Below are positions 1-5,614 of a stretch of 6,610 nt of DNA, in pieces (within the stretch, counting starts at the first letter, position 1; the number at the start of each line of letters is the position of its first letter). The notes beneath the pieces are model-generated. The model made no database searches and was not told where the DNA came from. It saw nothing but the letters and a program-made list of their open reading frames with translations. The position numbers were made by a program, and so were the translations under genes. Location: NCBI GenBank assembly GCA_045655705.1, contig JAZOPU010000054.1, positions 1 through 6,610 on the forward strand. Reading direction: 5' to 3'. Source of the stretch: Scatosoma sp045655705. Lineage in GTDB: Bacteria; Bacillota; Clostridia; Christensenellales; Borkfalkiaceae.

Positions 1-270
1 AAGCGTAAACACGGCTTTGTCCGCCACGATCTTGCCTTGCGTTTCGTCTTTCTTCCAAGGGAAGAGTTTGCGCCAAAACAATACGATAACCGCCAAGATC
101 GCGCCTAGCTGTACGACGACGTTAAACGTTTGCATAAAGGCGGGGGATTGATGCATGGGAAAGATAGCGTCGAAAAGCAGTAAGTGTCCCGTGCTTGAAA
201 CGGGTAACCATTCGGTGATACCTTCGATAATGCCCAGTAAAATAACTTTTACGATTTCCAAAAATTCCAT
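1..270 (-). CDS. uppP: Undecaprenyl-diphosphatase UppP/BacA, N-terminal 90 residues (cut by window edge)
   Basis: The reading frame runs from ATG at 270 down to base 1 with no stop, giving the first 90 residues of a protein of roughly 270 in this family. UppP is an integral membrane enzyme that dephosphorylates undecaprenyl pyrophosphate to recycle the lipid carrier for peptidoglycan and other wall polymers; high dosage gives bacitracin resistance. The diagnostic N-terminal block GIIEGITEWLPVSSTGHLLL (residues 13-32) is present, including the paired glutamates E16 and E20 and the histidine H29 that correspond to conserved active-site residues. A second hydrophobic stretch (about residues 50-66) precedes a basic loop (RKLFPWKK). 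The start is supported by a GGAGAG Shine-Dalgarno site at 276-281, five bases upstream. The second family motif (PGxSRS) lies outside the window. The gene is divergent from the cold-shock gene. Confidence 0.96.
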   Translation of the reverse strand, partial: MEFLEIVKVILLGIIEGITEWLPVSSTGHLLLFDAIFPMHQSPAFMQTFNVVVQLGAILAVIVLFWRKLFPWKKDETQGKIVADKAVFTL

Positions 271-290
271 ATTCGCTCTCCAATATGTTG

Positions 291-320
291 ATTATAACAT
301 AAAAATATGCTAAAAGTCTA
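291..320 (-). promoter_or_regulatory. Probable sigma-A promoter of uppP
   Basis: On the minus strand a perfect TATAAT (-10) lies at 291-296 and a weak -35 TAGACT (4/6) at 315-320, with an 18-base spacer. Transcription would start near 284-285, leaving a very short leader before the GGAGAG ribosome site. The -35 call is tentative; the -10 is strong. Confidence 0.55.
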
Positions 321-380
321 TTAATTTGCCCAAAAAAGTGAAAAAACCGCTAAAATTGAATAAAAAATCGTAAAGAAGTA

Positions 381-409
381 TTGCAATTCACAAAAAAATG
401 TGATATAAT
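381..409 (+). promoter_or_regulatory. Sigma-A promoter of the cold-shock gene, extended -10
   Basis: TTGCAA (-35) at 381-386 and a perfect TATAAT (-10) at 404-409 are separated by exactly 17 bases, with TGA just before the -10 (401-403) making an extended -10. Transcription would start near 416, giving a leader of about 67 bases. The spacer carries a small inverted repeat, TCACA-N6-TGTGA (388-403), which could be an operator or chance. Confidence 0.8.
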
Positions 410-416
410 AAACTTG

Positions 417-474
417 TATCGGACAGAAATGGGGGCTGTTTGCGTTTTTTCCGATAACGAAAACTATCGGAGGG
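417..474 (+). promoter_or_regulatory. Cold-shock mRNA leader with two mutually exclusive hairpins, one covering the ribosome site
   Basis: TATCGGA occurs twice, at 417-423 and 465-471, and its exact complement TCCGATA lies between them at 450-456. TCCGATA can pair with the downstream copy (7 bp, 8-base loop, extendable by G-U pairs into 447-449 with 472-474), which buries the GGAGGG Shine-Dalgarno site (469-474). It can instead pair with the upstream copy near the 5' end of the transcript, leaving the ribosome site free. Cold-shock mRNAs in E. coli are known to be controlled by leader structure; a similar role here is inference. Confidence 0.5.
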
Positions 475-483
475 AAGACGAAG

Positions 484-696
484 ATGAGCCAAGGAACTGT
501 CAAATGGTTCAACGCGGAAAAGGGGTACGGATTTATCGCCAACGACGAAGGCGGCGACGACGTATTCGTGCATTTCTCGGCGATTGTAATGGAGGGGTAC
601 AGAAGATTGAAAGAAGGACAAAAAGTATCTTTTGAAATCGAACCCGATCCTAAAAATCCCGAAAAGCTCCGCGCGACCAACGTATGCGCATTGTAA
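484..696 (+). CDS. csp: Cold-shock domain protein (CspA/CspB family), 70 aa
   Basis: This 70-residue protein is a single five-stranded OB-fold cold-shock domain that binds single-stranded RNA and DNA in the cytoplasm and acts as an RNA chaperone. Both nucleic-acid binding motifs are present: RNP1 as KGYGFI (residues 13-18) and RNP2 as VFVHF (27-31). The opening SQGTVKWFNAEKGYGFI and the spacing are typical, and the length fits the family (65-75 residues). The tail (about residues 53-70) carries a short charged insertion, DPKNPEKLRATNVCAL, instead of the more usual 'GPQAANV' ending. The ATG at 484 follows a GGAGGG site with 9 bases between. The gene has its own extended -10 promoter, a structured leader and a terminator, so it is monocistronic. 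Which paralogue it is, and whether it is truly cold-induced, cannot be told from the sequence. Confidence 0.96.
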   Translation: MSQGTVKWFNAEKGYGFIANDEGGDDVFVHFSAIVMEGYRRLKEGQKVSFEIEPDPKNPEKLRATNVCAL

Positions 697-702
697 AATC
701 GG

Positions 703-739
703 AAAACAAAACGCCGCAATAAACGGCGTTTTGTTTTTT
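703..739 (+). terminator. Rho-independent terminator after the cold-shock gene
   Basis: A 14-bp stem (703-716 with 724-737) with core ACGCCG/CGGCGT and loop CAATAAA is followed by the end of a run of T (GTTTTTT, 733-739). It starts six bases after the stop codon. The A-rich left flank means it could also act on the opposite strand. Confidence 0.9.
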
Positions 740-764
740 AATTGTAAAAAACCGCGTTGCACTC

Positions 765-794
765 TTGACAAAAGGGGCGCGGGTATTGTATAAT
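765..794 (+). promoter_or_regulatory. Sigma-A promoter of galK
   Basis: A perfect TTGACA (765-770) and a perfect TATAAT (789-794) are separated by 18 bases. Transcription would begin near 801, giving a leader of under 30 bases. No catabolite-response (cre) element or galactose operator is recognisable around it, so expression may be largely constitutive. Confidence 0.88.
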
Positions 795-811
795 CTTATT
801 ATAAAATCCAT

Positions 812-820
812 AGAGAGGTG
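812..820 (+). promoter_or_regulatory. Ribosome binding site deciding the galK start
   Basis: AGAGAGGTG is the Shine-Dalgarno site. Three in-frame starts are possible: GTG at 820, ATG at 823 and ATG at 829. GTG 820 lies inside the site itself and ATG 823 is only four bases from AGAGG, while ATG 829 is ten bases from AGAGG (eight from GAGGTG). ATG 829 also matches the N-terminal length of known galactokinases. Confidence 0.6.
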
Positions 821-828
821 TGATGGAT

Positions 829-1986
829 ATGGAAAAGAAACAAGCAATGCAAGCATTTGAAAATTTGTTTGGTGCAAAAGCGGAAGATTTATTCACCGCG
901 GCGGGTAGAATTAACGTTATCGGTGAACACGTCGATTATTGCGGTGGTAAAGTGTTTCCCGCGGCGCTGAACTTGCGTTGTAACGTATATGCGAAAAAAA
1001 CGGGCGGAAAGGTCATTCGTATGGCGTTCCGCGGTATCGACGGGATTGTGGAAATCCAAACGGACAAGCTGGATAGCTATAAAGGCTTGAAGATCGGCAA
1101 TTATCAAGCGGGCGTGGCGTATTTCTTGCAGCAAAAGGGCGTGGAGATTGTTGGTTGCGATTTATACTACGATTGCACCGTACCCTTTGGTAGCGGGCTT
1201 TCGTCGTCTGCGGCGATCGAAGTGGCAACGGCGGTAACGCTTTGCGAATATGCGGGCGTTAAATATGATAAAGTAGAGCTTGCGCTCCTGTCGCAAAAGG
1301 CAGAAAACGAATATGCGGGCGTAAACTGCGGGATTATGGATCAATTCGCTTCGGCAATGGGTAAGAAAGACCACGCGGTACTTCTCGATTGTTCCACGCT
1401 TGCCTATGAATACGTACCTTTACAGCTTGGCGAGTATTGCTTGGTGGTGGCAAATTGCAACAAACCGCACAACCTTGTGGAAAGTAAATACAACGTACGC
1501 CGTCAAGAAGTGGAAACGGCGCTCAAAGCCATTCAAACCGTCAAGGACGTCAAAAATCTTGCCGAGCTTTCGCCCAAGGATTTTGCGGAAGTGAAATATT
1601 TGCTTTCGGGCTTGGTGGCAAAGCGCGCGGAACACGTGGTTATGGAATGCGATAGGGTCAATAAAGCGGTGGAAGCACTCAAAACAGGCGATCTTGTAGA
1701 GCTTGGACAGCTGTTGAACCAAAGCCATTATTCGCTTCGCGATCTCTACGAGGTTACGGGCAAGGAACTCGATACCCTTTCCGCGCTCGCAAGAAAAGAA
1801 GCGGATTGCTTGGGCTCGCGTATGATTGGCGGGGGCTTTGGCGGTTGCACCATTTCTATCGTTAAAAAGACGGCGGTGGAAGGTTTTATTCGCCGTGTAG
1901 GCGCTGCGTACGCGGATACGATCGGCTATAAAGCAAGCTTCTATGAAACTTCTATCGAAGACGGTATCACCGTAAGCAAATTATAA
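829..1986 (+). CDS. galK: Galactokinase (GHMP kinase superfamily), 385 aa
   Basis: The protein transfers phosphate from ATP to alpha-D-galactose to give galactose 1-phosphate, the first step of the Leloir pathway, in the cytoplasm. All three GHMP motifs are present: GRINVIGEHVDY (residues 26-37), the phosphate-binding loop GSGLSSSAA (121-129), and GGGFGGCTI (334-342). R27 and D171 (in CGIMDQFAS) match the catalytic arginine and aspartate of galactokinases. The segment DYCGGKVFPAALN replaces the E. coli style 'DYNDGFVLPCAI' and is typical of clostridial enzymes. The length of 385 residues is normal. I start it at ATG 829; GTG 820 and ATG 823 would add two or three residues. No galT, galE or sugar transporter adjoins it, and its own promoter and terminator make it monocistronic, so the rest of the pathway must lie elsewhere. 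A related GHMP sugar kinase is the main alternative but less likely. Confidence 0.93.
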   Translation: MEKKQAMQAFENLFGAKAEDLFTAAGRINVIGEHVDYCGGKVFPAALNLRCNVYAKKTGGKVIRMAFRGIDGIVEIQTDKLDSYKGLKIGNYQAGVAYFLQQKGVEIVGCDLYYDCTVPFGSGLSSSAAIEVATAVTLCEYAGVKYDKVELALLSQKAENEYAGVNCGIMDQFASAMGKKDHAVLLDCSTLAYEYVPLQLGEYCLVVANCNKPHNLVESKYNVRRQEVETALKAIQTVKDVKNLAELSPKDFAEVKYLLSGLVAKRAEHVVMECDRVNKAVEALKTGDLVELGQLLNQSHYSLRDLYEVTGKELDTLSALARKEADCLGSRMIGGGFGGCTISIVKKTAVEGFIRRVGAAYADTIGYKASFYETSIEDGITVSKL

Positions 1987-2013
1987 GAAAAAAAGCCGAC
2001 GGTAGTCGGCTTT
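1985..2013 (-). terminator. Terminator of the nucleotidyltransferase gene, between the convergent genes
   Basis: A 9-bp perfect stem AAAGCCGAC (1992-2000) with GTCGGCTTT (2005-2013) encloses the tetraloop GGTA. On the minus strand it is followed by a run of seven T then C (bases 1994 down to 1987), a strong terminator. On the plus strand the following TTTAAATAG is a weak tract, so it is mainly a minus-strand terminator with possible partial bidirectional action. The stem overlaps two bases of the minus-strand TAA stop codon (2012-2014). Confidence 0.85.
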
Positions 2014-3370
2014 AAATAGTTTTTAAAAACCCAAGAGCGATTTTTACAAGTCGCTCTTTTTGATTGTCTTTTGGCACGCATACCGCGTGTAAAAGCAGTT
2101 TTTGTAAAACGAATGAAACGTTAGGCGCAGGCACGCCGATATTTAATAGGTCTTTGCCTGAAAGGGCGAGCTCTTTTAACGTGAGCGGGGCTTGTTCGGC
2201 ATGCAATTTTTGTAAAAGCTTTTGCCATTTTTCCACTGTGGGCGCAATACAAAGCTTGTCTTTGCAAGCGGAAAAATCTGCTTGCTTGATTGCCATTAAG
2301 TCTACAAGGCAAGGATAGTGTTGCACGAAGAAACGGCAGAGTTTGTTTTCGCCCACCTTTCCGTCTAAATCATACATGTGCAATGCGGTCAGGTTTTGCA
2401 CTTGTGCGATTGCTTTTTTGGGTGCTTTTAAGCGGTTGAGCATTTCCCCTGCAAGGCGCGAACCTTCTTCGGGGTGGGCAAAGGACGTGTGATCGCGCAG
2501 TTCGCAAAAGGGTTTGCCCACGTCGTGTAAAAGCGCGGTAAGGCGCAAGGGTGCGGGCGCATAGCGCGCGGCGCGTAAGGAATGTTCTAAAACGTCGTGG
2601 TCGTGAAAATCTGCGCGTTGTTTCATGCCCCGTCCCAAGGTAAGCTCGGGGAAAATATAATCGAGAACACGCGTTTTATCAAGTAACTTCAAGCCCGCAA
2701 AATGCCCGTCCTGCACGCCGTATTTTTTGTCGGCGGAAAGGATTGCGGAAAGCTCGGCAAAAACCCGTTCGGGGGTGACATCTTTAATAAGTGCGGCGTT
2801 TTCCGTTGCCCCGTCCAAACACTCTTGATCGGGAGTAAAGCCTAGTTGCCCTGCTTGGCGGGCAAGGCGCATAAGCCGAAGCCCGTCTTCCCCAAACACT
2901 TTACGTGCGGGCGCAACCGTTGTGAGCCGTTTTTCTTGAATAGCGGGAATACCGCCGAGCGGATCGACGAACACACCCTTTTTGATATCGTAGTAGACGG
3001 CGTTGGCGGTGAAATCGCGACGGCGCGCGTCGAGAGAAATATCGTTTGTGAACGTGGTTTCAACGGGGGTATGTATCCCGCGAACGTATTTATCCGAACG
3101 GAAGGAAGAAAATTCATAGTCGAAGCCGTCGGGATCTTTGAGCTTGACCGTGCCCGTCGCGCGGTAGATGGATTGCACGACGAAAGCATGCTCTTGCGCT
3201 ATGCTTGCAAACGCGTCGGCGAGGAGCGGAGCGCAAATATCCAAATCAAGTTTGCCGTTTGCGGGAGAAAGCGGAATGAGAAAATCCCGCACGCTTCCAC
3301 CCACGAGATAAAGGGGTGCGGGGAGCTTTTCCGCGAGTAAAAGTAAGTTTTTCGGCAAAATGTTTCGCAT
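2012..3370 (-). CDS. cca: CCA-adding tRNA nucleotidyltransferase with HD domain, 452 aa
   Basis: A class II nucleotidyltransferase that adds or repairs the 3' CCA of tRNA in the cytoplasm. In order: the poly(A) polymerase head domain with LVGGSVRD (residues 22-29) and the metal-binding pair D42/D44 in KLDLDICAP; RRRDFTANAVYYD (116-128); DPLGG (136-140); RLMRLARQAGQLGF (165-178); and the ERVFAEL neck region (201-207). An HD domain follows (H263, then LLHDVGK at 280-286 with H282/D283), which in relatives carries phosphohydrolase activity. ATG 3370 is chosen because AAGGCGGT sits just upstream and the head domain then begins at the usual distance; an upstream in-frame ATG at 3424 lies at or before the likely transcription start. 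CCA-adding, A-adding and poly(A) polymerase activities cannot be separated by eye. The nearby tRNA-Arg already encodes CCA, which would leave a repair role for that tRNA. Confidence 0.9.
   Translation of the reverse strand: MRNILPKNLLLLAEKLPAPLYLVGGSVRDFLIPLSPANGKLDLDICAPLLADAFASIAQEHAFVVQSIYRATGTVKLKDPDGFDYEFSSFRSDKYVRGIHTPVETTFTNDISLDARRRDFTANAVYYDIKKGVFVDPLGGIPAIQEKRLTTVAPARKVFGEDGLRLMRLARQAGQLGFTPDQECLDGATENAALIKDVTPERVFAELSAILSADKKYGVQDGHFAGLKLLDKTRVLDYIFPELTLGRGMKQRADFHDHDVLEHSLRAARYAPAPLRLTALLHDVGKPFCELRDHTSFAHPEEGSRLAGEMLNRLKAPKKAIAQVQNLTALHMYDLDGKVGENKLCRFFVQHYPCLVDLMAIKQADFSACKDKLCIAPTVEKWQKLLQKLHAEQAPLTLKELALSGKDLLNIGVPAPNVSFVLQKLLLHAVCVPKDNQKERLVKIALGFLKTI
2033..2061 (+). terminator. 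galK-side terminator lying inside the 3' end of the convergent gene
   Basis: AAGAGCGATTT (2033-2043) pairs with AAGTCGCTCTT (2048-2058) as an 11-bp stem including one G-U pair and a 4-base loop (TTAC). A run of T (2057-2061) follows on the plus strand. It sits 46 bases after the galK stop and within the coding sequence for the C-terminal residues of the nucleotidyltransferase. Confidence 0.75.
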
Positions 3371-3374
3371 AAGG

Positions 3375-3382
3375 ACCGCCTT
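3375..3382 (-). promoter_or_regulatory. Ribosome binding site of the nucleotidyltransferase gene
   Basis: On the minus strand AAGGCGGT differs from the ideal AAGGAGGT by one base and ends four bases before ATG 3370. It decides this start over the upstream in-frame ATG at 3424. Confidence 0.7.
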
Positions 3383-3414
3383 TTTTAAAATTTTTTCAAA
3401 TTTAACACAATAAA

Positions 3415-3443
3415 AGTATATCAAATTGAAAAATAAATTGCAA
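3415..3443 (-). promoter_or_regulatory. Sigma-A promoter of the nucleotidyltransferase gene, shares its -35 with the divergent promoter
   Basis: On the minus strand TTGCAA (3438-3443) and TATACT (3415-3420) are 17 bases apart, with TGA immediately before the -10. Transcription would begin near 3408, giving a leader of about 38 bases that is very A/T-rich. The -35 hexamer is palindromic and is the same six base pairs used by the plus-strand promoter. Confidence 0.75.
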
Positions 3444-3466
3444 TTCTTCGCAAAGTATTATATAAT
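3438..3466 (+). promoter_or_regulatory. Sigma-A promoter of the lipid kinase-phosphatase operon
   Basis: TTGCAA (3438-3443) and a perfect TATAAT (3461-3466) are 17 bases apart. Transcription would start near 3473, leaving a leader of about 40 bases. The ten bases ATTGCAATTC (3437-3446) are identical to the -35 region of the cold-shock promoter (380-389), with the same distance to the -10. Confidence 0.75.
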
Positions 3467-3511
3467 ATATTTAGCAAAAAATTTTATTTTACACAGGGAA
3501 GAATAAATTCG

Positions 3512-4390
3512 ATGCAAATGAAAAAGCTTTTTCATATTATATCCAATCCCGTTGCAGGGAAAACCAAGTCGGAGAAAAATCTCCAAATCGTGCAAGACGT
3601 TTTTGCGCAAAACGGCGTGGCGTTTGAAACGCACTACACGCACTATAAAGGCGAAGCCAAAGAGATTGCTCGCGAGCTTACCAGCCGCGGGGAGCGAGAG
3701 ATTGTCGCGCTTGGCGGCGACGGGACGTTGCACGAAGTACTCAATGGGCTTGCCGATCCCACCGCTTGTAATTTAGGGCTTATTCCCTCGGGTACGGGCA
3801 ACGATTTTGCCGAACACGCGGGTTTGCCGTTAAGCGCCAAAGAAGCGGCGGAAGTTATCTTGAAAGGCGAAACGAAAGCAACGGATTATTTGGAAGTTGG
3901 CGGGCTTCGGTGCATGAACGTTTCGGGGCTGGGTATGGACGTGGACGTGCTCGAACGCTGTCAAAGGGGCAAGCTTCGGGGTAAAATAAAATACCTTCTC
4001 AGCCTTGTTCAAAGTATGTTCGCATTCAAGGGTATAAAAGTAGAAGTGGAAAGCGAGAACGTAAAAGAAGAACACAACGTATTGCTCGCGGCGGCGTGTA
4101 ACGGTACGCAGTTTGGCGGTGGGATTAAAATTTGTCCCGTAGCGGATAGCACCGACGGAAAACTCAACGCCGTGCTCGTGGATTTTATCGACGGAAAAAT
4201 TAAGATTATTAAGGCGTTTATACAGCTTATGAAAGGTAAAATTCTCGAATATCCCACGGCGAAACATTTCCTTTGCGATACGCTTAAATTTACTCCCACA
4301 AAGCCCTGCCCTGTACAGCTTGACGGGGAAATTTATAAGGATATTCCGTTTATTGTAAGGCTCAAACGCGGACTTCATTTTTATAGGTAA
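3512..4390 (+). CDS. Diacylglycerol kinase family lipid kinase (YegS/DagK/BmrU type), 292 aa
   Basis: The protein belongs to the soluble, ATP-dependent lipid kinases that phosphorylate diacylglycerol or related lipids at the inner face of the membrane. Motifs in order: SNPVAGK (residues 11-17) opening the Rossmann-like N-domain, GGDGTLHEVLNGL (68-80) forming the nucleotide-binding site, and PSGTGNDFA (92-100). In the C-terminal beta-sandwich come GGGIKICPVADSTDGKL (202-218) and VQLDGE (268-273). The length of 292 residues is normal. ATG 3512 is preferred over ATG 3518 because AGGGAA lies 11 bases before the first and 17 before the second. Housekeeping DgkB/DagK, which returns diacylglycerol from lipoteichoic acid synthesis to phosphatidic acid, is the most likely role, but YegS-type or BmrU-type substrates cannot be excluded. 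The phosphatase gene follows after 8 bases. Confidence 0.93.
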   Translation: MQMKKLFHIISNPVAGKTKSEKNLQIVQDVFAQNGVAFETHYTHYKGEAKEIARELTSRGEREIVALGGDGTLHEVLNGLADPTACNLGLIPSGTGNDFAEHAGLPLSAKEAAEVILKGETKATDYLEVGGLRCMNVSGLGMDVDVLERCQRGKLRGKIKYLLSLVQSMFAFKGIKVEVESENVKEEHNVLLAAACNGTQFGGGIKICPVADSTDGKLNAVLVDFIDGKIKIIKAFIQLMKGKILEYPTAKHFLCDTLKFTPTKPCPVQLDGEIYKDIPFIVRLKRGLHFYR

Positions 4391-4398
4391 ACAAAAAA

Positions 4399-5490
4399 AT
4401 GACGCTCAAAACGTATGAAAAAATATTCGACGCGTTCCCGCAAGGCGTGTTCGTGTTCGACGATAAATTACGCGTGAAATTTGTCAACGCGGCGTTTCGT
4501 CGTGCCTTTTTTGACGACGCAAAGAAAAAGGGTACGCTCAAAAGCGTGCTCGGTTGCGCGGAAGAAGGCAAGTGCGGGGAAAGCGAGCGTTGCGCGTATT
4601 GTGCGTTTTTGCGTGTGATAAAAGCGGCGGTGGATACCAAAGCAGAACAAATGGAAACGGTACACACGACCGTGCGCCACACAGGGCATACGGATAGAAT
4701 TTCTATGCGTATTCGCATTTTACCCGTAGGAGAAAAGGGTAAACTGTTTTTGGGCTTGACCGACGGCACGTATCAAACGGAAATGGAACGGGAAATGCTG
4801 TCGGCAAAACGCTTGCAACAACGCCTTTTGCCCGCAGGTAAAAGCATGGGCGGCGTGCCGTATTCGTATATGTATATTCCTTGCCTTGGCGTTGGCGGGG
4901 ACTTGCCCGACGTTTACGAGCTGGACGGACAAACCTACGGCGTGCTCGCCGACGTATCGGGGAAAGGTATTTCCGCGGGTATGCTTTCGGCGTTCGTGAA
5001 AGCGGGTTTTGACCGTAAAGAAAAAGACCTTGCCAAAGCGATTTCCGCGTTGAACGTGAAATTTAACGAACTGCACCAAGACGAGCGCTCGTATATTACG
5101 GTGGCGGCGGTGCGTATTGATAAAGAAGAAAAAGCCGTGCGGTTCGTGTCCGCAGGGCATAACGCGCCTATTTTGTTAAAGACGGCGGAAGGGATCAACG
5201 AAATCGAATCCCCCGCTCCGCCTGTGTCTAACTGGATGCCTGATTTCACCTACCGCGAAAACGCAATCTCCTATGAAAAGGGGGATATTTTGGTTTTGGT
5301 TACGGACGGGGTTACGGAGTGTATGAATTCCAAAGGCGAGCAATTCGGGATTGAACGTACGGAAAGCGTGCTTATGCAAAGCCATAGCGCGGAAGATTTT
5401 ATCGGAAAACTCAAAAACGCGCTCAACGTGTATAGCGGTGGAAATTTCTCCGACGATATCACGGCAATCGCATTTGATTTATGTGTATAA
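4399..5490 (+). CDS. PAS-domain SpoIIE-family (PPM-type) serine/threonine phosphatase with a four-cysteine cluster, 363 aa
   Basis: The N-terminal part (about residues 1-125) reads as a PAS-like sensor: IFDAFPQGVFVFDDKLRVKF opens it. A linker with SAKRLQQRLLP (residues 135-145) leads into a SpoIIE/RsbU-type PP2C domain. That domain shows GGDLPD (166-171; most relatives have GGDFYD), ADVSGKGISAGM (184-195), FVSAGHNAPIL (249-259), VTDGVTE (301-307) and SDDITAIAFD (351-360), so the metal-binding aspartates are all in place. Such phosphatases usually dephosphorylate anti-sigma-factor antagonists or similar STAS proteins. Inside the PAS region C53, C59, C65 and C68 are spaced C-x5-C-x5-C-x2-C, suggestive of a metal or redox site. 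No signal peptide or membrane segment is seen. A weak TAGGTAA overlapping the kinase stop codon, 8 bases upstream of ATG 4399, points to translational coupling. No partner anti-sigma or STAS gene is in the window. Confidence 0.88.
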   Translation: MTLKTYEKIFDAFPQGVFVFDDKLRVKFVNAAFRRAFFDDAKKKGTLKSVLGCAEEGKCGESERCAYCAFLRVIKAAVDTKAEQMETVHTTVRHTGHTDRISMRIRILPVGEKGKLFLGLTDGTYQTEMEREMLSAKRLQQRLLPAGKSMGGVPYSYMYIPCLGVGGDLPDVYELDGQTYGVLADVSGKGISAGMLSAFVKAGFDRKEKDLAKAISALNVKFNELHQDERSYITVAAVRIDKEEKAVRFVSAGHNAPILLKTAEGINEIESPAPPVSNWMPDFTYRENAISYEKGDILVLVTDGVTECMNSKGEQFGIERTESVLMQSHSAEDFIGKLKNALNVYSGGNFSDDITAIAFDLCV

Positions 5491-5529
5491 GATTTTTTTG
5501 AATAAAGTTAAAAAACAGGGCAAAAACGG

Positions 5530-5558
5530 TTGACAAAAGCAAAAAAAAATTCTATACT
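5530..5558 (+). promoter_or_regulatory. Strong sigma-A promoter of the tRNA-Arg gene
   Basis: A perfect TTGACA (5530-5535) and TATACT (5553-5558) are separated by 17 bases; the spacer holds a nine-base A tract (5541-5549). Transcription would start near 5565, leaving a leader of about 69 bases before the mature tRNA. No hairpin terminator is visible between the phosphatase stop (5490) and this promoter, so some read-through from the upstream operon is possible. Confidence 0.85.
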
Positions 5559-5579
5559 ATATAAGCATTTTAAATAAAA

Positions 5580-5614
5580 GTACTGTTAGCTCAACTTGGT
5601 AATTCGCTGAGCTA
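5580..5614 (+). repeat. Partial copy of the tRNA-Arg 5' end with a D-arm-like hairpin, in the tRNA leader
   Basis: Bases 5580-5596 match tRNA bases 5634-5650 at 16 of 17 positions (only C2 becomes T), starting exactly at tRNA position 1, at an offset of 54 bases. The match then weakens (TGGTA versus GGATA). TAGCTCA (5587-5593) pairs with TGAGCTA (5608-5614) as a 7-bp stem with a 14-base loop, like an enlarged D-arm. There is no anticodon arm or 3' half, so this is not a second tRNA; it is either a remnant of one or a leader element. Confidence 0.75.

Noticed and set aside
357..386. A shared -35 at the csp/uppP divergent region like the one at 3438-3443
   Set aside because: The palindromic TTGCAA has no acceptable -10 on the minus strand (only TATTCA at 18 bases, 3/6), and uppP has a better TATAAT at 291-296.
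2846..3340. A 164-codon open frame on the plus strand opposite the nucleotidyltransferase gene
   Set aside because: It lies wholly antisense to a gene with clear family motifs, has no recognisable domain of its own and no convincing ribosome site; it is a shadow of the real gene.
3830..4378. A 182-codon minus-strand open frame opposite the lipid kinase
   Set aside because: The plus-strand frame carries all kinase motifs; the minus frame has no family signature and no promoter or ribosome site.
4720..5160. A 146-codon minus-strand open frame opposite the phosphatase
   Set aside because: It mirrors the codon pattern of the phosphatase gene and is rich in His and Arg without any domain; it is an antisense shadow.
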